In this document: in pieces, positions 27,400 through 39,258 of the stretch
How positions within the stretch are numbered: position 1 is the first letter of the stretch
How the letters are laid out: every line of letters begins with the position of its first letter
Assembly (NCBI RefSeq): GCF_052324685.1
Contig: NC_135220.1
Span: 12,461,639 to 12,525,638, forward strand
Direction of reading: 5' to 3'
From: Brachyhypopomus gauderio
Lineage: Eukaryota > Chordata > Actinopteri > Gymnotiformes > Hypopomidae
DNA: 64,000 nucleotides
Translations under genes and position numbers: made by a program
Notes under the pieces: generated by a model
Database searches by the model: none
What the model was told of the DNA's origin: nothing
What the model saw: only the letters and a program-made list of their open reading frames with translations

Positions 27400-28160
27400 T
27401 GAAAAAAGTTTTACCGCATCTTGGGCATCGAAAATCTCGGTGCAACCTTCGGTATAGTTGAGCATTAGAGTCAGACCTTTAGCATTATTGCAGATTGGTT
27501 CAGATCCTGTGTGTGGTGGTGAATACAAAATCCAAATATAAACCAAATATGTCTTATATATGCTTTTACCGATTTTTTGCTCATCCATTGCATTAACAAA
27601 CCTCTCTGTCACGTCATCACATCCAACTTTTAACTTCTTTAAACAAATAAGGGTTTCTGTAGAGCCTTTGCCAACTAAACAGGAACCCATAAATGCAAAA
27701 GGACCAGCTCCTGGAACACTTGGTAATCTCCTTGTCTGGGAGTGATCCAGTAAATGGGCCAGAGACAGACGTGACAGCTCCACATGGAGCTCAATCCCAT
27801 AACGTTCCAGAAGGACACGGAACTGGTAGTGCTGGTAGTGATTCCTTGACTCGCCTTTCGTTCATACATAAAGGCAAGAAGCAGCATAGGATCCTGGCAC
27901 AAGATAAGATGATCTTCCTCATTTGTGCAAAAACCAAAATGTCCACATGATCACACAATACATTAAAAGCCGAACAAGCAGAAGCTCTCATTAAAATGCT
28001 GAAAAATTCCAGTAAAACGAGTCCAGAGGGGAACACCATTCCTTCAAACTATAAAATGAGTATACAGTGATGTAGAACCCATTTTGAGAAACGTGATAAT
28101 CAGGGCTTTGTCCTGCTGCTGCATCTGCTCCAAATCCCGGAGCCTCTGACGAGATGGTTG
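27400..28160 (-). other. Unidentified coding-like segment, possible small or decayed gene
   Basis: I do not recognise this. On the minus strand one frame stays open from about 27890 to 27373 and includes LLERYGIELHVELSRLSLAH and then KLKVGCDDVTERFVNAMDEQ. Upstream, after a plausible acceptor near 28137, another open piece reads RLRDLEQMQQQDKALIITF. A third frame (27791-28039) holds a hydrophobic stretch. The pieces are in different frames with no convincing splice chain, so this is either a small multi-exon gene whose junctions I cannot place or a decayed copy. An upstream minus-strand donor at 29855 beside an ETS-type promoter could be its first exon. Confidence 0.25.
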
Positions 28161-28284
28161 GACATTGAGGGCTCAGTCGATTCCCAAAAACTCCTGAAGG
28201 TCTATTCTAAATGACAATGTGGGAGGTATATAATTCAAAATCCTCAGCTGAATAACAATCTGTTTACCTTTAAACAGATTTAAA

Positions 28285-28565
28285 GTCATGGTCTTGTGGT
28301 TAGGGAACTGGTCTTGTGACCGGAGGGTCGTGGGTTCCATTCCCAGACCTGAGGCCATGACTGAGGTGCCCTTGAGCAAGGCACCCAACTCCAACTGCTC
28401 CCCGGGCTAGGGCTGCCCACCGCTCTGGGCATGTGTGCACCACAGCCCCCTAGTAATCACTAGTGTGTGTTTGTGTGTGTGTTCTAATTGCACAGATGGG
28501 TAAATGCGGAGGACAAATTTCGATTGGGGTGTAAATTCACAATTGACAAATATGGCACATTTCAT
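28285..28565 (+). mobile_element. tRNA-derived SINE, plus orientation
   Basis: The head carries A-box-like TGGTTAGGGAA and B-box-like GGGTTCCATTCC spaced as in a Pol III tRNA promoter. The body contains CCCTTGAGCAAGGCACC, followed by CCCCCTAGTAATCACTAGTG, a short (TG)n, and the tail AATTGCACAGATGGG...GATTGGGGTGTAAAT. The same parts in the same order, inverted, occur at 21505-21840, which supports a dispersed SINE family. I cannot assign the family name. Confidence 0.8.
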
Positions 28566-28649
28566 TTCATACCTTTAGTTTGAGTGATGAAAGAACGCCT
28601 TGTCTTTCAATTATTTTATTTTCTCCACTGATGTACATTTTCTTGACAA

Positions 28650-28674
28650 CCCCCCCCCCCCCCCCCCCCCCCCC
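28650..28674. repeat. Poly-C run (25)
   Basis: Uninterrupted C on plus, 85 bp after the SINE tail. Length may be unreliable. Confidence 0.85.
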
Positions 28675-29854
28675 AAAACCATACATGTGTGAAACATCAT
28701 TTGAATTAAGTTTTGAAGCTCCATATGGCCCTATGCCTGTTCTGTGATGAATCTTGGTAAAGACAGTTGTGTGGCATTTATCTCGTCAGATAATCTTGTC
28801 ATTTACAACCTGTACATTTTGAATCATCACTCCCCAAAATGCTGACTACACTGTGCTTTCCGTTAAACTGTACAAAATAAAAACCCTTTATCACTTTATT
28901 ATTCATGGCATGAATGTTATTTCTTTACTTTAGTATCACATTCGAATGAATGAACTCAGTTAATGTTGTTTAGTTGTACTTTTTGTGTATTTCAGAACTT
29001 GGCAGTGATTACAGGCAGTCGTTTCAAGGAACTCAAGGTCACTTTACAGTTACACACACACACCAACTGGACGTTAGTATTACTTATGCTTCCACATGAA
29101 CAAACCTGGATGTGTGAGAATGGTCTGTTCAAACACATTCAACACAACTTTTGCTGTCCCCATTCGCTTGAATCCATTCATCACCAGGCATGAGGTTCTT
29201 ACACCATCCACTTCTTTGGGATCTACTTGAATACAACAGACCAAAAGAGAAAGACAGAGAAAAGTTTAAATAAAGACAAGATTTGTAGCTACACACCCAC
29301 ATTAAGGTGGTTCCACAGACTTGAACCCTCATACTTGAGAAAGTAATCTTTCCCTTAAACAGGGTCAGATGGGTAGTGAGTTTAATCATTGGGTCCATGA
29401 ATCGTTACTTCACCAGTAAAGTCAAGCACATTTCCTCAAGTCCATCGCAACTGTTGCCTATATAGACACGCGTCTCTAAAAGTCCAAGTACAAGGCAGCG
29501 AACTAATCCTCAATGTGTTAGCAGTACACACGTGTTTCTACCACGTGGACATATGGCCATTTGCAGACGCGTCAGATAGGTTAGTTTAACTGGTGTGTAT
29601 TGCGCTGTGCTGTATTTATGTTGCCCATTTTACTGCAGTAAGAATACATGCAGTGGACTGTGTTATATAAAATAACTTACTATCTAACTACTGCTGTAAT
29701 ATAAGCTAGCTAGCTAGCTAATTACTGTTAGGTAGATTTACAAACAAAGAAGTATTAAGATCAATTTAATTATATGCGCCATACATTTCAGACAAGCTAC
29801 TGCAAAGTCAGACCTTAACGTTAATAATATTTTAAGTATTTTACAGGAACTCAC

Positions 29855-29940
29855 CGTAGGACGCTGGACCTGAAATTGCACCAACCGTCCTCACTAAAGA
29901 CTTCTAGCGTGCATAGCAATTCCGCTTCCGGTGCATGCTG
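29855..29940 (-). promoter_or_regulatory. ETS-type promoter with a possible noncoding first exon (minus)
   Basis: On the minus strand CACCGGAAGCGG (ETS core) is followed by about 75 bp of exon-like sequence and a consensus donor, exon end 29855 then gtgagt. The ATGs inside run into early stops, so any such exon would be leader. It would belong to a minus-strand transcript reading into the unassigned coding-like segment near 28 kb. This is inference from sequence signals only. Confidence 0.3.
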
Positions 29941-30524
29941 GCCACGTTTAATGTCCTCCACAATAAAAGTCGTTAGACAACCAGTATATCAGACCAGAGA
30001 AGTTCTGGACAAGCTAGTGTTTCATATATATTTTATTTAAGACACCCTTTCAATGCAGTATTTTCAGCCTGAAACATTTACAACAACGTACACATTTCAC
30101 CAATACAAGCTTTGTAACGCATTGTATTAGTTAAGTAATATATTTTTAACGACACACGGGGGAGCTCGCTATAACTACACCCGTTCTTTCCCATATTTGC
30201 ACTATTTGTTCTTCTTTTCAGGCTTTTTGGCAGATTGAACAAAATCGGTGACGTCTGAAGACCCTGATCAAAATATGTATGCAACGGTGTTGAACAATAT
30301 CGTATCACACACGAGACAAATGTTACACAGATTTTATTCTCTCCTTAACCATTGATTTAGCTACATATTATTTGCTAGCTAAACATACAAACATTTGGTT
30401 ATTCACATACCTTTACAATCTTTTTATGATGCTATGAAAACAAGTTGTTCGAGTCAATACACATAAAAGCTAATAAACTGTGTATGTGATGATCGTGATG
30501 TTGTTTCTTATTATTTCCCGTAGC

Positions 30525-30678
30525 GATTATTGTACTTCCGGAAGTGCGTTTTGCGAGTCAGCTGACTGATGTTTGCTGGTCCAGTTTACACGGCGTTGCA
30601 AGATCTTCAACCCACCTGAAGGCTGCAGGGATAACGTGCTTGTGCAGCGTGGTACTGCCATCCCGCCTGGCCCGCACG
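30525..30678 (+). promoter_or_regulatory. snx30 promoter/5' UTR with palindromic ETS site
   Basis: The 12-bp perfect palindrome ACTTCCGGAAGT at 30534-30545 is a strong double ETS/GABPA-type site. A more GC- and CpG-rich stretch follows, leading to the snx30 ATG at 30679. Such sites usually mark TATA-less housekeeping promoters. The exact start site is not visible. Confidence 0.55.
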
Positions 30679-33600
30679 ATGAGTGCTGGCACCACCAAAT
30701 CACTCCCCTCGTCGGGGCAGAAACCCATACAGGAGATGTGCCACCCCCTGTCTGCGGAGGAGTGTGCCCTCACACCGAGCCCAGATCTGGGCAATACCAT
30801 CAGCAGCATGGGCGAGAAGGTGAGCATCCCAACACATCCCAACACAGTCTCGCATCTCCAGTGCGCTAGATGAAGAAATAACGCTTTATTCGGGTTCCTG
30901 GAGGAAGACAGAACCGTGCAGATGTAAGATGCCAGATGCTCTCGCGTTTATGCTGGCCAGGCGCGTCTTTATTATTATCGACGAGACTCTGATCAGTGTG
31001 AGATCAAAATCTCGTTGATATGAAATTATTAGCTATGCCAGGGCGGTATATGGAGGCACGTATATAGAATGCACTTTTTAAAGGCAAAGTAGGAAGGTAG
31101 GTAGTGAACTGAAAACATCGTCAAAAACAAACTCCCGTTATTTAAATACTTAACACCCTATAAAAAGACTAAAATACTGTTGGTACACTATGCTTCATAA
31201 TAAAAAGCTCAGTTTTATGAGAACTTAAAAGATAAAACTGCGGTGTTGATATTCTGCGAAGTGGAATCTAAACCCCAATGGCAGCCTAAGCCATAAAGGA
31301 CTTGTTTCATGGTGAAGCCTTTAAGAGCCACTGCCTCTGTCTGACAATAGACCCGTGTTCAGCTGGGCTGCTCACATCATCAGTTGCTTTTGGACACCAT
31401 TGTTGATTGTGGATAATTGTAACAAAGAAGATGATTCATTCAAGACATTTGGTTAAACTGTTGTTAATTGCCAAAATAATCCAGTATTTAGCATTCATGT
31501 TTTTAAATGGTTATATTGTGTTGTTTGTCAAATGCATGGTTTTAAACTTATAAATGATGAAGAATTACCCTGGAAATGTGCCCTGTGTCTCATGCCTCAG
31601 AGGTTATTTTTTGTCTGTGCCTGTAACTTTGAATTTAAGGACGTAACAAAAAGAAAAAATTAAAACATGTTAAAATGCTTCAAATGACTGCAACACTGCC
31701 CTATTCATACCTACCTGTTCACACTCACCCATTCTTACTGTCTTTTCAGTAAGTGTTCACATTCTGGTGGTCTTTGTTGCCTGAGGTTACATTGACCTTA
31801 CGTCTTAGTGGACGGTTTCTAGCTCTGTGCATCATTTGTCAGAAAACAGAAAACTCTGGAGCCTAATTCGGGGCCAGTTGTCGTCTCATTGACTGATTTA
31901 TATGCACAGGGATTGAGATCTCAAACAAATGTACTTTTATCCCCTTCAGGCATCATGTGTCCTGTCTGCCTTGTCTGAACTGTAATACAAGGGCCAACAC
32001 TGTAGAATTGAAGGGAAGGGACACTGTAACCAGCTCAAGATCCAAACATCTGATTTAAATGGTCACAGGCTTAAAGATCCAGTGAGACGTGCTTTTGCCA
32101 ACGTGAGTGAATTTGTGGAATTGCCAGTGGTACGGAGAGTGGACCAAACACTTAGTTGTGGTCTATGCATACTGGTGTTCTAGAATCTCACTGTCTGTGG
32201 TGAGAAGTCTTTATGACTGACCATGCCGTGATGCATCACAGGTGGCCAAAACACATTATTCCATCTAATATTGAAGTGCCTGTTTCACCAGGCTTTACTA
32301 TAGTAACACTGGCCTCCAGCATGAGGTCGCAGTGCAGGTTTTGAAGATCTGTAATGCGATGGCAGTAGAGTCCTTGGATGTGGGATGTGTTCAGGAAAAT
32401 GCTGTCACTGTTTCCTAAGAACCGGATTTAGAGTGAGGGTGTTGGCTAGAGTAACCACTCTTTTGAAATCTGTCATGTCTTTATAGCCATGAGCTGTTGC
32501 TTTCTACAAGTTCCTGTCCATCTTCAGTGAGAAAATGTATAACACACTATACTGATTAGATCATTAATGTTTTTAATGATCAGTCATCTCAGTTAAGGCA
32601 GTTAGATGTTTAACCCTGGTCAGTGCTTTAGTGGAACTGGAGTAAGGTGAAGAATTTAAGCTTCAACATCGATGAATCAAAAAGGTAGGTGGTTGCCTTC
32701 AGGGCAAGGGAGCTGGACACTGCTGTCTTGCTGCTCATCAGAAGCTTTTTCTTTGTAAGACAGCTTAGGTAATTTGAGACTGCATGCTACACTCTTACAG
32801 AGCTGTGATAGAGTGTGTGTTCACCCTTTCAGTATGTGCCTCCTATAGTAATCCAGTGGAGTGCTCTGCTTCCAAAATCACTGGTTGTGAATTCCCATCC
32901 GTTGCCTCTGCATACGTCAGTAGAATGGAAAAGAAGACATAAAAAATTCATGCATATAGTTCACACTGGGCGCAGTACCTTTTAAAACTGCTCCTGTCTA
33001 ATACAAGCCTGCGCAGAATCATGTAGACCATCTTGGTTCTGGAACATGTAGACCATCTTGGTTCTGGAACCGCACTTGCTCTGCAGTTATTGGACTAGTT
33101 AACTCACAATCTTAACAGTGGTACCAGTGGTTCTGGATAATAATGTTTTTAGTGGGTCTTTTTAAATAAGTGTGTTAATGTGTTTTTTGACATTGTGTGT
33201 CACATATGGATGTTCGTTATTGGTATATTTACAGAACTGAAACAGAACTGAAAATTCCCCTGTCAAGCACTGACTGAAATAACAGTAAAGTACTTAATTA
33301 ATGGAATGAATTATCAGAGGTTCTTGCAGGATTACAGGATCCAATAACACACAGCATTAATGTTCTTTTATGTACCATGGAAGTAGATCATGTTAACAAA
33401 CCATTAATTTTTGGATTTATAAGCTGTAGTTACTGTTCGCAAAGTCTTTAAAATACTATTTTCAAACAAATGGAAAGTTTTTTCCTTTTTTATGTAACCA
33501 TCTACAAGTTACTAAAACTGCCTGTTTTTTCTCCGTTAATATTAGCCATCATGGCCTCTTTCCTCAAAGGAAAAACCACTGACTGTTAAAACAAGTGTTA

Positions 33601-36600
33601 CTTTATTAAAACTACTTAATGATTTATTAATGCTGAAGTTCATGGTTTTTAACGTTAACTAGTTCTATAAATAGTATTCCTTAAGGGGACCTCACTATAA
33701 GGCATTACACACGAGTGTCTGTCTGCTCCCACCTCCAGCGTGCCGTCCCTTTAATGCTCCATGACACCCGTCTGGGGGAGAAAAGCTATAGCTCCCTGAA
33801 GAGAGGGGGCAGAGGGGAGGGTCCAGTGGGCAGAGGGGAGGGTCCAGTGGGCAGAGAGCAGGCGTGGTGTCAGTGTGCAGATGCTGGAGCTCTGATTTAT
33901 GAATGCCTGGTTGGCAGCTTGGTGAGCTGACACAACCTTCCAAGGGGAAAGGGAACTGTACTGTACGGTGTCCTCCGCCCCTCACACACACACACACACA
34001 CACACACACCCCTCTCTTCATTAAACACCTGCAATACACACTGCCCTGCTGTTACCTAGGGAATGACAAGAATTCAATTATCTCTAGAGGCTCAAAATAG
34101 CACAAACGGCTTCTTTCAAACAAAAAACATGCACGTCTTGACCAATCATAATTAAGACCCTCATGAACGATAGTTTGTCCATCTAGGAAATGTTAAGGAA
34201 TTTTGTTTTGAAACCAGAACTACCACAGTAATTGGTATGCCTGCCAACAGGTTACAGTAGTGGTTTTTTCTTGTGGGAATTCTGTGATTTCTTTGAAACG
34301 ATTATTGAGGTGACTCCCCTGTGATGTGGCCAACCCTGATTGGCTTTGGCAATGGGCAACACTCACAGGCTCTGAATCTGTGACCACATTGTACCCCTCG
34401 TCACTTGAGCTGCAGGTTGCTTTGTTGTCTGACATTCATTCTGTCCCTTTGTAACATTGTTAAGGCAGAGATCATGGTGAATCACAGTGAGTCAGGATGC
34501 ATTTGTACAAAGGATCATTTTATATTGTTTATATTGTTTGTATTATTACATATTATATACTCTGGCCTATTAATTAAAGAAAGTAAGTACTGTTGAATGA
34601 CCCACACAGTACATCCGGTGAACTACAGTCAGCTTGGTCATAATACTGAATTTAATATTTGTGTAGTAGGCGACAGGTTGTCACTGTTATTCTTTCAGTG
34701 CTTTCAAATGTGCAGATACATTTTTCAATAAACATTTTTATCCCACCTTAGGACTTGAGTCTGCCCAATGGCAATGCAGTGGACACCTCAAGCCCCGCCT
34801 CCTCTTCCTCTTTGCTGAACCGGTTACAGCTTGATGACGACCTAGACGGAGAGACACGTGACCTCTTTGTGACTGTAGACGATCCTAAGAAACACGTGTC
34901 CACTATGGAGACGCACATCACTTACAGAGTGTCCACAAAGGTCAGCGTACAGAGGGTCACATCAGAAGTTGAGGGTCATGTTCTGATCCATCTATCCACT
35001 CTTGGACTTCAGTTTGACACATTATCCTGTTTGAACACTTCAAATGCCCCCCCGAAACACACACACACACACACACACACACAAAGTTTATATATCAACT
35101 GTATATGAGGACAGTTTTTAAAAGTTTGAATTGGTTAATCATATTTGAAATGTACATTTATTTTTTAATATTCGATATTTACTAGAATTATTAATATTCT
35201 GTCTCTGTGTCTAAATGTTGTATGGCACATTCTCTCGAGATATTTGGTAGGAATCTTGTATTGTATTGTATTCTCACTGAAGCAGGATCTTGTTTGCCTT
35301 CTCAGTTTCATTAGGCCCGGACAAACAATGATTAGCATCGGAGACAGAAGGCAATAACTGAAATGGCAGGTGCTTGGCTAAACAACAGGAGCTTCTGAGG
35401 CTTAGGAAGGGTGAGGGTGGGGGTGAGGTTGTGGTGGGGGTGAGGGTGGAGTAGGGGTAAGTGTGGGGTGGTGGTGAGGATGTGTGAGGTTGTGGTAGGG
35501 GTGAGGGTGGGGTGGTGGTGAGTGTGGGGTGGTGGTGAGGGTGGGTTGAGGTTGTGGTGGGGGTGAGGTTGTGGTAGGGGTGAGGGTGGGGTGGTGGTGA
35601 GTGTGGGGTGGTGGTGAGGATGTGTGAGGTTGTGGTAGGGGTGAGGGTGGAGTAGGGGTGAGTGTGGGGTGAGTGTGGGGTGGTGGTGAGGGTGGGGTGA
35701 GGTTGTGGTGGGGGTGAGGGTGGAGTAGGAATGAGTGTGGGGTGAGGTTGTGGTGGGGGTGAGGGTGGAGTAGGAATGAGTGTGGGGTGAGGTTGTGGTG
35801 GGGGTGAGGGTGGAGTAGGGGTGAGGATGGGGTAAGGTTGTGGTGGGGGTGAGGGTGGAGTAGGGGTGAGGATGGGGTGAGGTTGTGGTGGGGGTGAGGG
35901 TGGAGTAGGGGTGAGGATGGGGTGAGGTTGTGGTGGGGGTGAGGGTGGAATAGGGGTGAGTGTGGGGTGGTGGTGAGGTTGTGGTGGGGGTGAGGGTGGA
36001 GTAGGGGTGAGTGTGGGGTGGTGGTGAGGGTGGGGTGAGTGTGGGGGACCGGTGATTGCGTTTTAGTCATAATGTGATGCATCACAGCAAACAGACCAGC
36101 GAGACTTTAACACTAATAGGAAATATGCTAAGCCATAAATGTGAAATATGCGGTCAGTAATGAGTGCATTTAGACCCAACAGCTTTGATCATTTTTGAAT
36201 CATTAGACTGTTTAATTTCAAGATTTCATTTAACGTAGAACAAAGAGCTATCAGTGGGTTGTTATGAGGAGGGGTGTGTTTCTCTTCCCGTGGTTTGCAG
36301 ACTGCAGAGTGATTGCGGTTTGCCGCTTTGGAAAACGGTGCCGTGGTTAATGGATAACCGCCCCATTATGTCTCTGGCACGACTGTTTCCTAGGAAGCTC
36401 ACATTTATCTGAGATAATCATGGGAGCACATTCTCATTCTTACTTTGATTTGGTTCTTAATGAATAGTGATTAGGAAATGGCTCAAGATGACTTCATCCA
36501 GCCTCAGCTGGGAAAACAGATTCACTTGCACACATCTCTCTGTAGCTCAGACACCTTCGACACATTGCGCTGATTCGGAACATCAAAGCATTCGTAAAAA

Positions 36601-38906
36601 GGTCCCGAAGAGATTGTAACCTCAACTGTATACTGACGGAAAAGGTTTTAGAGTGATTGTGGATTTATTTAAGGGCTGTAGCAGGTAAACAATCTTTTGT
36701 TCCTCAGGAGGGACTCATCTGTTGTTCTATGATCCGCAGACAACCAGAACAGAATTTGACCTGCCTGAGTACTCAGTGAGGCGGCGTTACCAGGATTTTG
36801 ATTGGCTGAGGAGCAAGCTGGAGGATAGCCAACCAACGCACCTTATTCCAGTAGGCACACCCCCAAACCTGCTGCATATATGTGACTCCAGGGTTAATCA
36901 AGTGGGGTTAGGGTAAATCACAACCTACCACAGGAGATGAAGGCCCAGACAAAGGCCCAGTATATTGACAAGCTAGAGCATTATAATGTAAGCTGGAATG
37001 GCCATCATATTTATCCTTTTTTGTTATATAATGTAATACATGTATTACATTTTTAAAATCTTACTTATTGTATGTTTTTTAATTTTTTCCATAGCCATTA
37101 CCTGAGAAGTTTGTGATGAAGGGAGTGGTGGATCGTTTCTCAGAGGAGTTTGTTGAGACGAGGAGAAAAGCTCTCGACAAGTTCCTGAAACGGGTCGCCG
37201 ACCACCCGGTGCTGTCCTTCAACGAGCACTTCAATGTCTTTCTGTCGGCCAAGGTCGGTGCCTCTTCCCTCTCTGTCCAGAATGCTTTGAGCACTGCTAC
37301 AGCTAGCATGGAGTGGGGCAGAAAGACACGCTGTGACCACGAACCAGAACTGTCTGAAGCTTTATCCTTCACCTCGTAACCGCACGGCTCGTCTCTTTTT
37401 AGCATATTAAAGACAGCCGTGGCTCTGTTGTGAGGGGAAGCCACGCTAGAAACCAAAAACCAAAAGGTTGGCTCATTTGAATCTCAGTATTTGTACCAGC
37501 AGTTGCTACAGGTTACAGTTTCACTGACAATTCTGGTTATGCCTTTTAGGCAGAAATGTTTCCATGGCAGGAAAAGGTTCTACCAGCCCAAAGATTATGT
37601 TGGTGGCTACTGCATTTTCATTGGATAACGAATGAGTGACACTAACATGCTTGTTTTCATAGTGGTTTCTGACTGCTGTGTAGAAACAAATACGAGTCTA
37701 TAGTATAGGCAAATACTTTTGTGCTTTGTGATTATAACATAAAATTGTTTAACCTGTGAAATCTGTTGCTACTCCGGGCATATAGATGATGTAGGCTGTC
37801 ACTCTGTCAGTATGTGAGAATACTTCAAACAATTATATGATTTATTAACCTTGCTAATGACTGTTTCATTGCTAGCCATGTGACAAATGGTTGTGTGTAA
37901 TTGTTCTTGGAAACATTGCTAAGATGGCCAAGGGTTAGGGTTAAGTAATTAGTCTAATTAATTAGGAGGAGTAATGCTGTGTTTCTTTGAAATCTAGTTC
38001 TCTGTTAGCGAACATCTCATAGCGGTCCCGTTATCTGGACGAAGGGCTCACTCCTGCCCCCTGCTGGTCTGAGAGGTTCTCATGCCTGTGTGTGCTGTGT
38101 AGGATCTGAACAAGAGGCAAGGCCTGGCCCTGCTCTCTAAGATGGGGGAGTCCGTGAAATACGTCACGGGCGGCTACAAGCTGAGAGCGCGACCGATTGA
38201 GTTTGCAGCCATGGGCGAGTACTTGGACATCTTCACACAGAAACTGGGCACCATCGACAGGATAGCGCAGAGGATCATCAAAGAGCAATCAGGTGATGCC
38301 CGCCGGAGGACGCGTCGCGCTTCCTCCTACGGATGACAGAGGCTGAACGCTAAAGTGAACCGCCCCCTTCCTGTGCCTCCTCAGAGTACCTGGTGGAGCT
38401 GAGGGAGTACGGCCCCATGTACTCCTCCTGGGCCTCCTCCGAGGAGCAGCTGCAGGAACCTCTGGACGGCGTGGCGGGCTGCGTGGCCAACTGCTGCAGC
38501 GGCCTGGAGGACCTCACCGAGGACATGAGCGAGGACTTCCTGCCCGTGCTGCGCGAGTACATCCTCTACATCGAGTCCATGAAGGTAGGCCGGCTCACGC
38601 CTGCCCCCTGCTGAGCGTGGGAGATGGTGATGAACCCGGGTGGTAGATGCTCCCACCACAGTAGTCCGGGCCACATGAATGTAGGTTGAGGAGCATGAGG
38701 TCTCCAGCGTGAGTTGCAGTTTGTTTTGGTGCCACAGATCCTCCTAATGAAGATTCATAGTCATGCTGGGTATTTTTCTCTCTAAGTGTGTGAGGGTATG
38801 ATCGAGAAGCTGATGAGTTGTAGCTCCTGTTGCGAGCTAGATCTTCTGTTGTCATGGCATTGCCACATATTGCCAAGGTCTGTCAGAGCTTTTAAACAGC
38901 TCTTTA

Positions 38907-38959
<53 letters not shown>

Positions 38960-39108
38960 TCACTCTCTGTCTCTCTCTGTCTGTGTCTCTATCTCTTTCT
39001 CTGTGTGTCTCTCTCTCTTTGTTTGTCTCTCTGTCTTTTTCTCTCTCTCTCTCTCTCTCTCTTTGTCTCTGATAAGGTCACTTCTTCTTGCCATTGCTTT
39101 GGCATGCC

Positions 39109-39151
<43 letters not shown>

Positions 39152-39184
39152 AGAGGGAGAGGGAGAGGGAGAGGGAGAGGGAGG

Positions 39185-39215
<31 letters not shown>

Positions 39216-39222
39216 AGGGAGG

Positions 39223-39258
<36 letters not shown>

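Larger units (their letters stand above)
26851..30524. other. Junction interval between sec31a and snx30
   Basis: No named gene. It holds the unidentified coding-like minus-strand pieces (27.4-28.16 kb), one SINE (28285-28565), a run of 25 C (28650-28674) and an ETS-type promoter-like element near 29.9 kb. The rest is AT-rich and unassigned. Confidence 0.5.

Noticed and set aside
35402-36085. 227-codon minus-strand frame rich in His, Pro and Thr
   Set aside because: It is the translation of the G-rich minisatellite within snx30 intron 2; no start context, splice signals or family resemblance.
36717-36739. Upstream extension of snx30 exon 3
   Set aside because: The frame is open further upstream, but the acceptor at 36739 (gatccgcag) gives the conserved [12 protein letters not shown] junction; the earlier AG would insert unrelated residues.
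36920-36990. Exon-like [18 protein letters not shown] after snx30 exon 3
   Set aside because: Not part of any SNX30 protein I know, and exons 3 and 4 join perfectly without it; a followed GTAAGC is probably chance.
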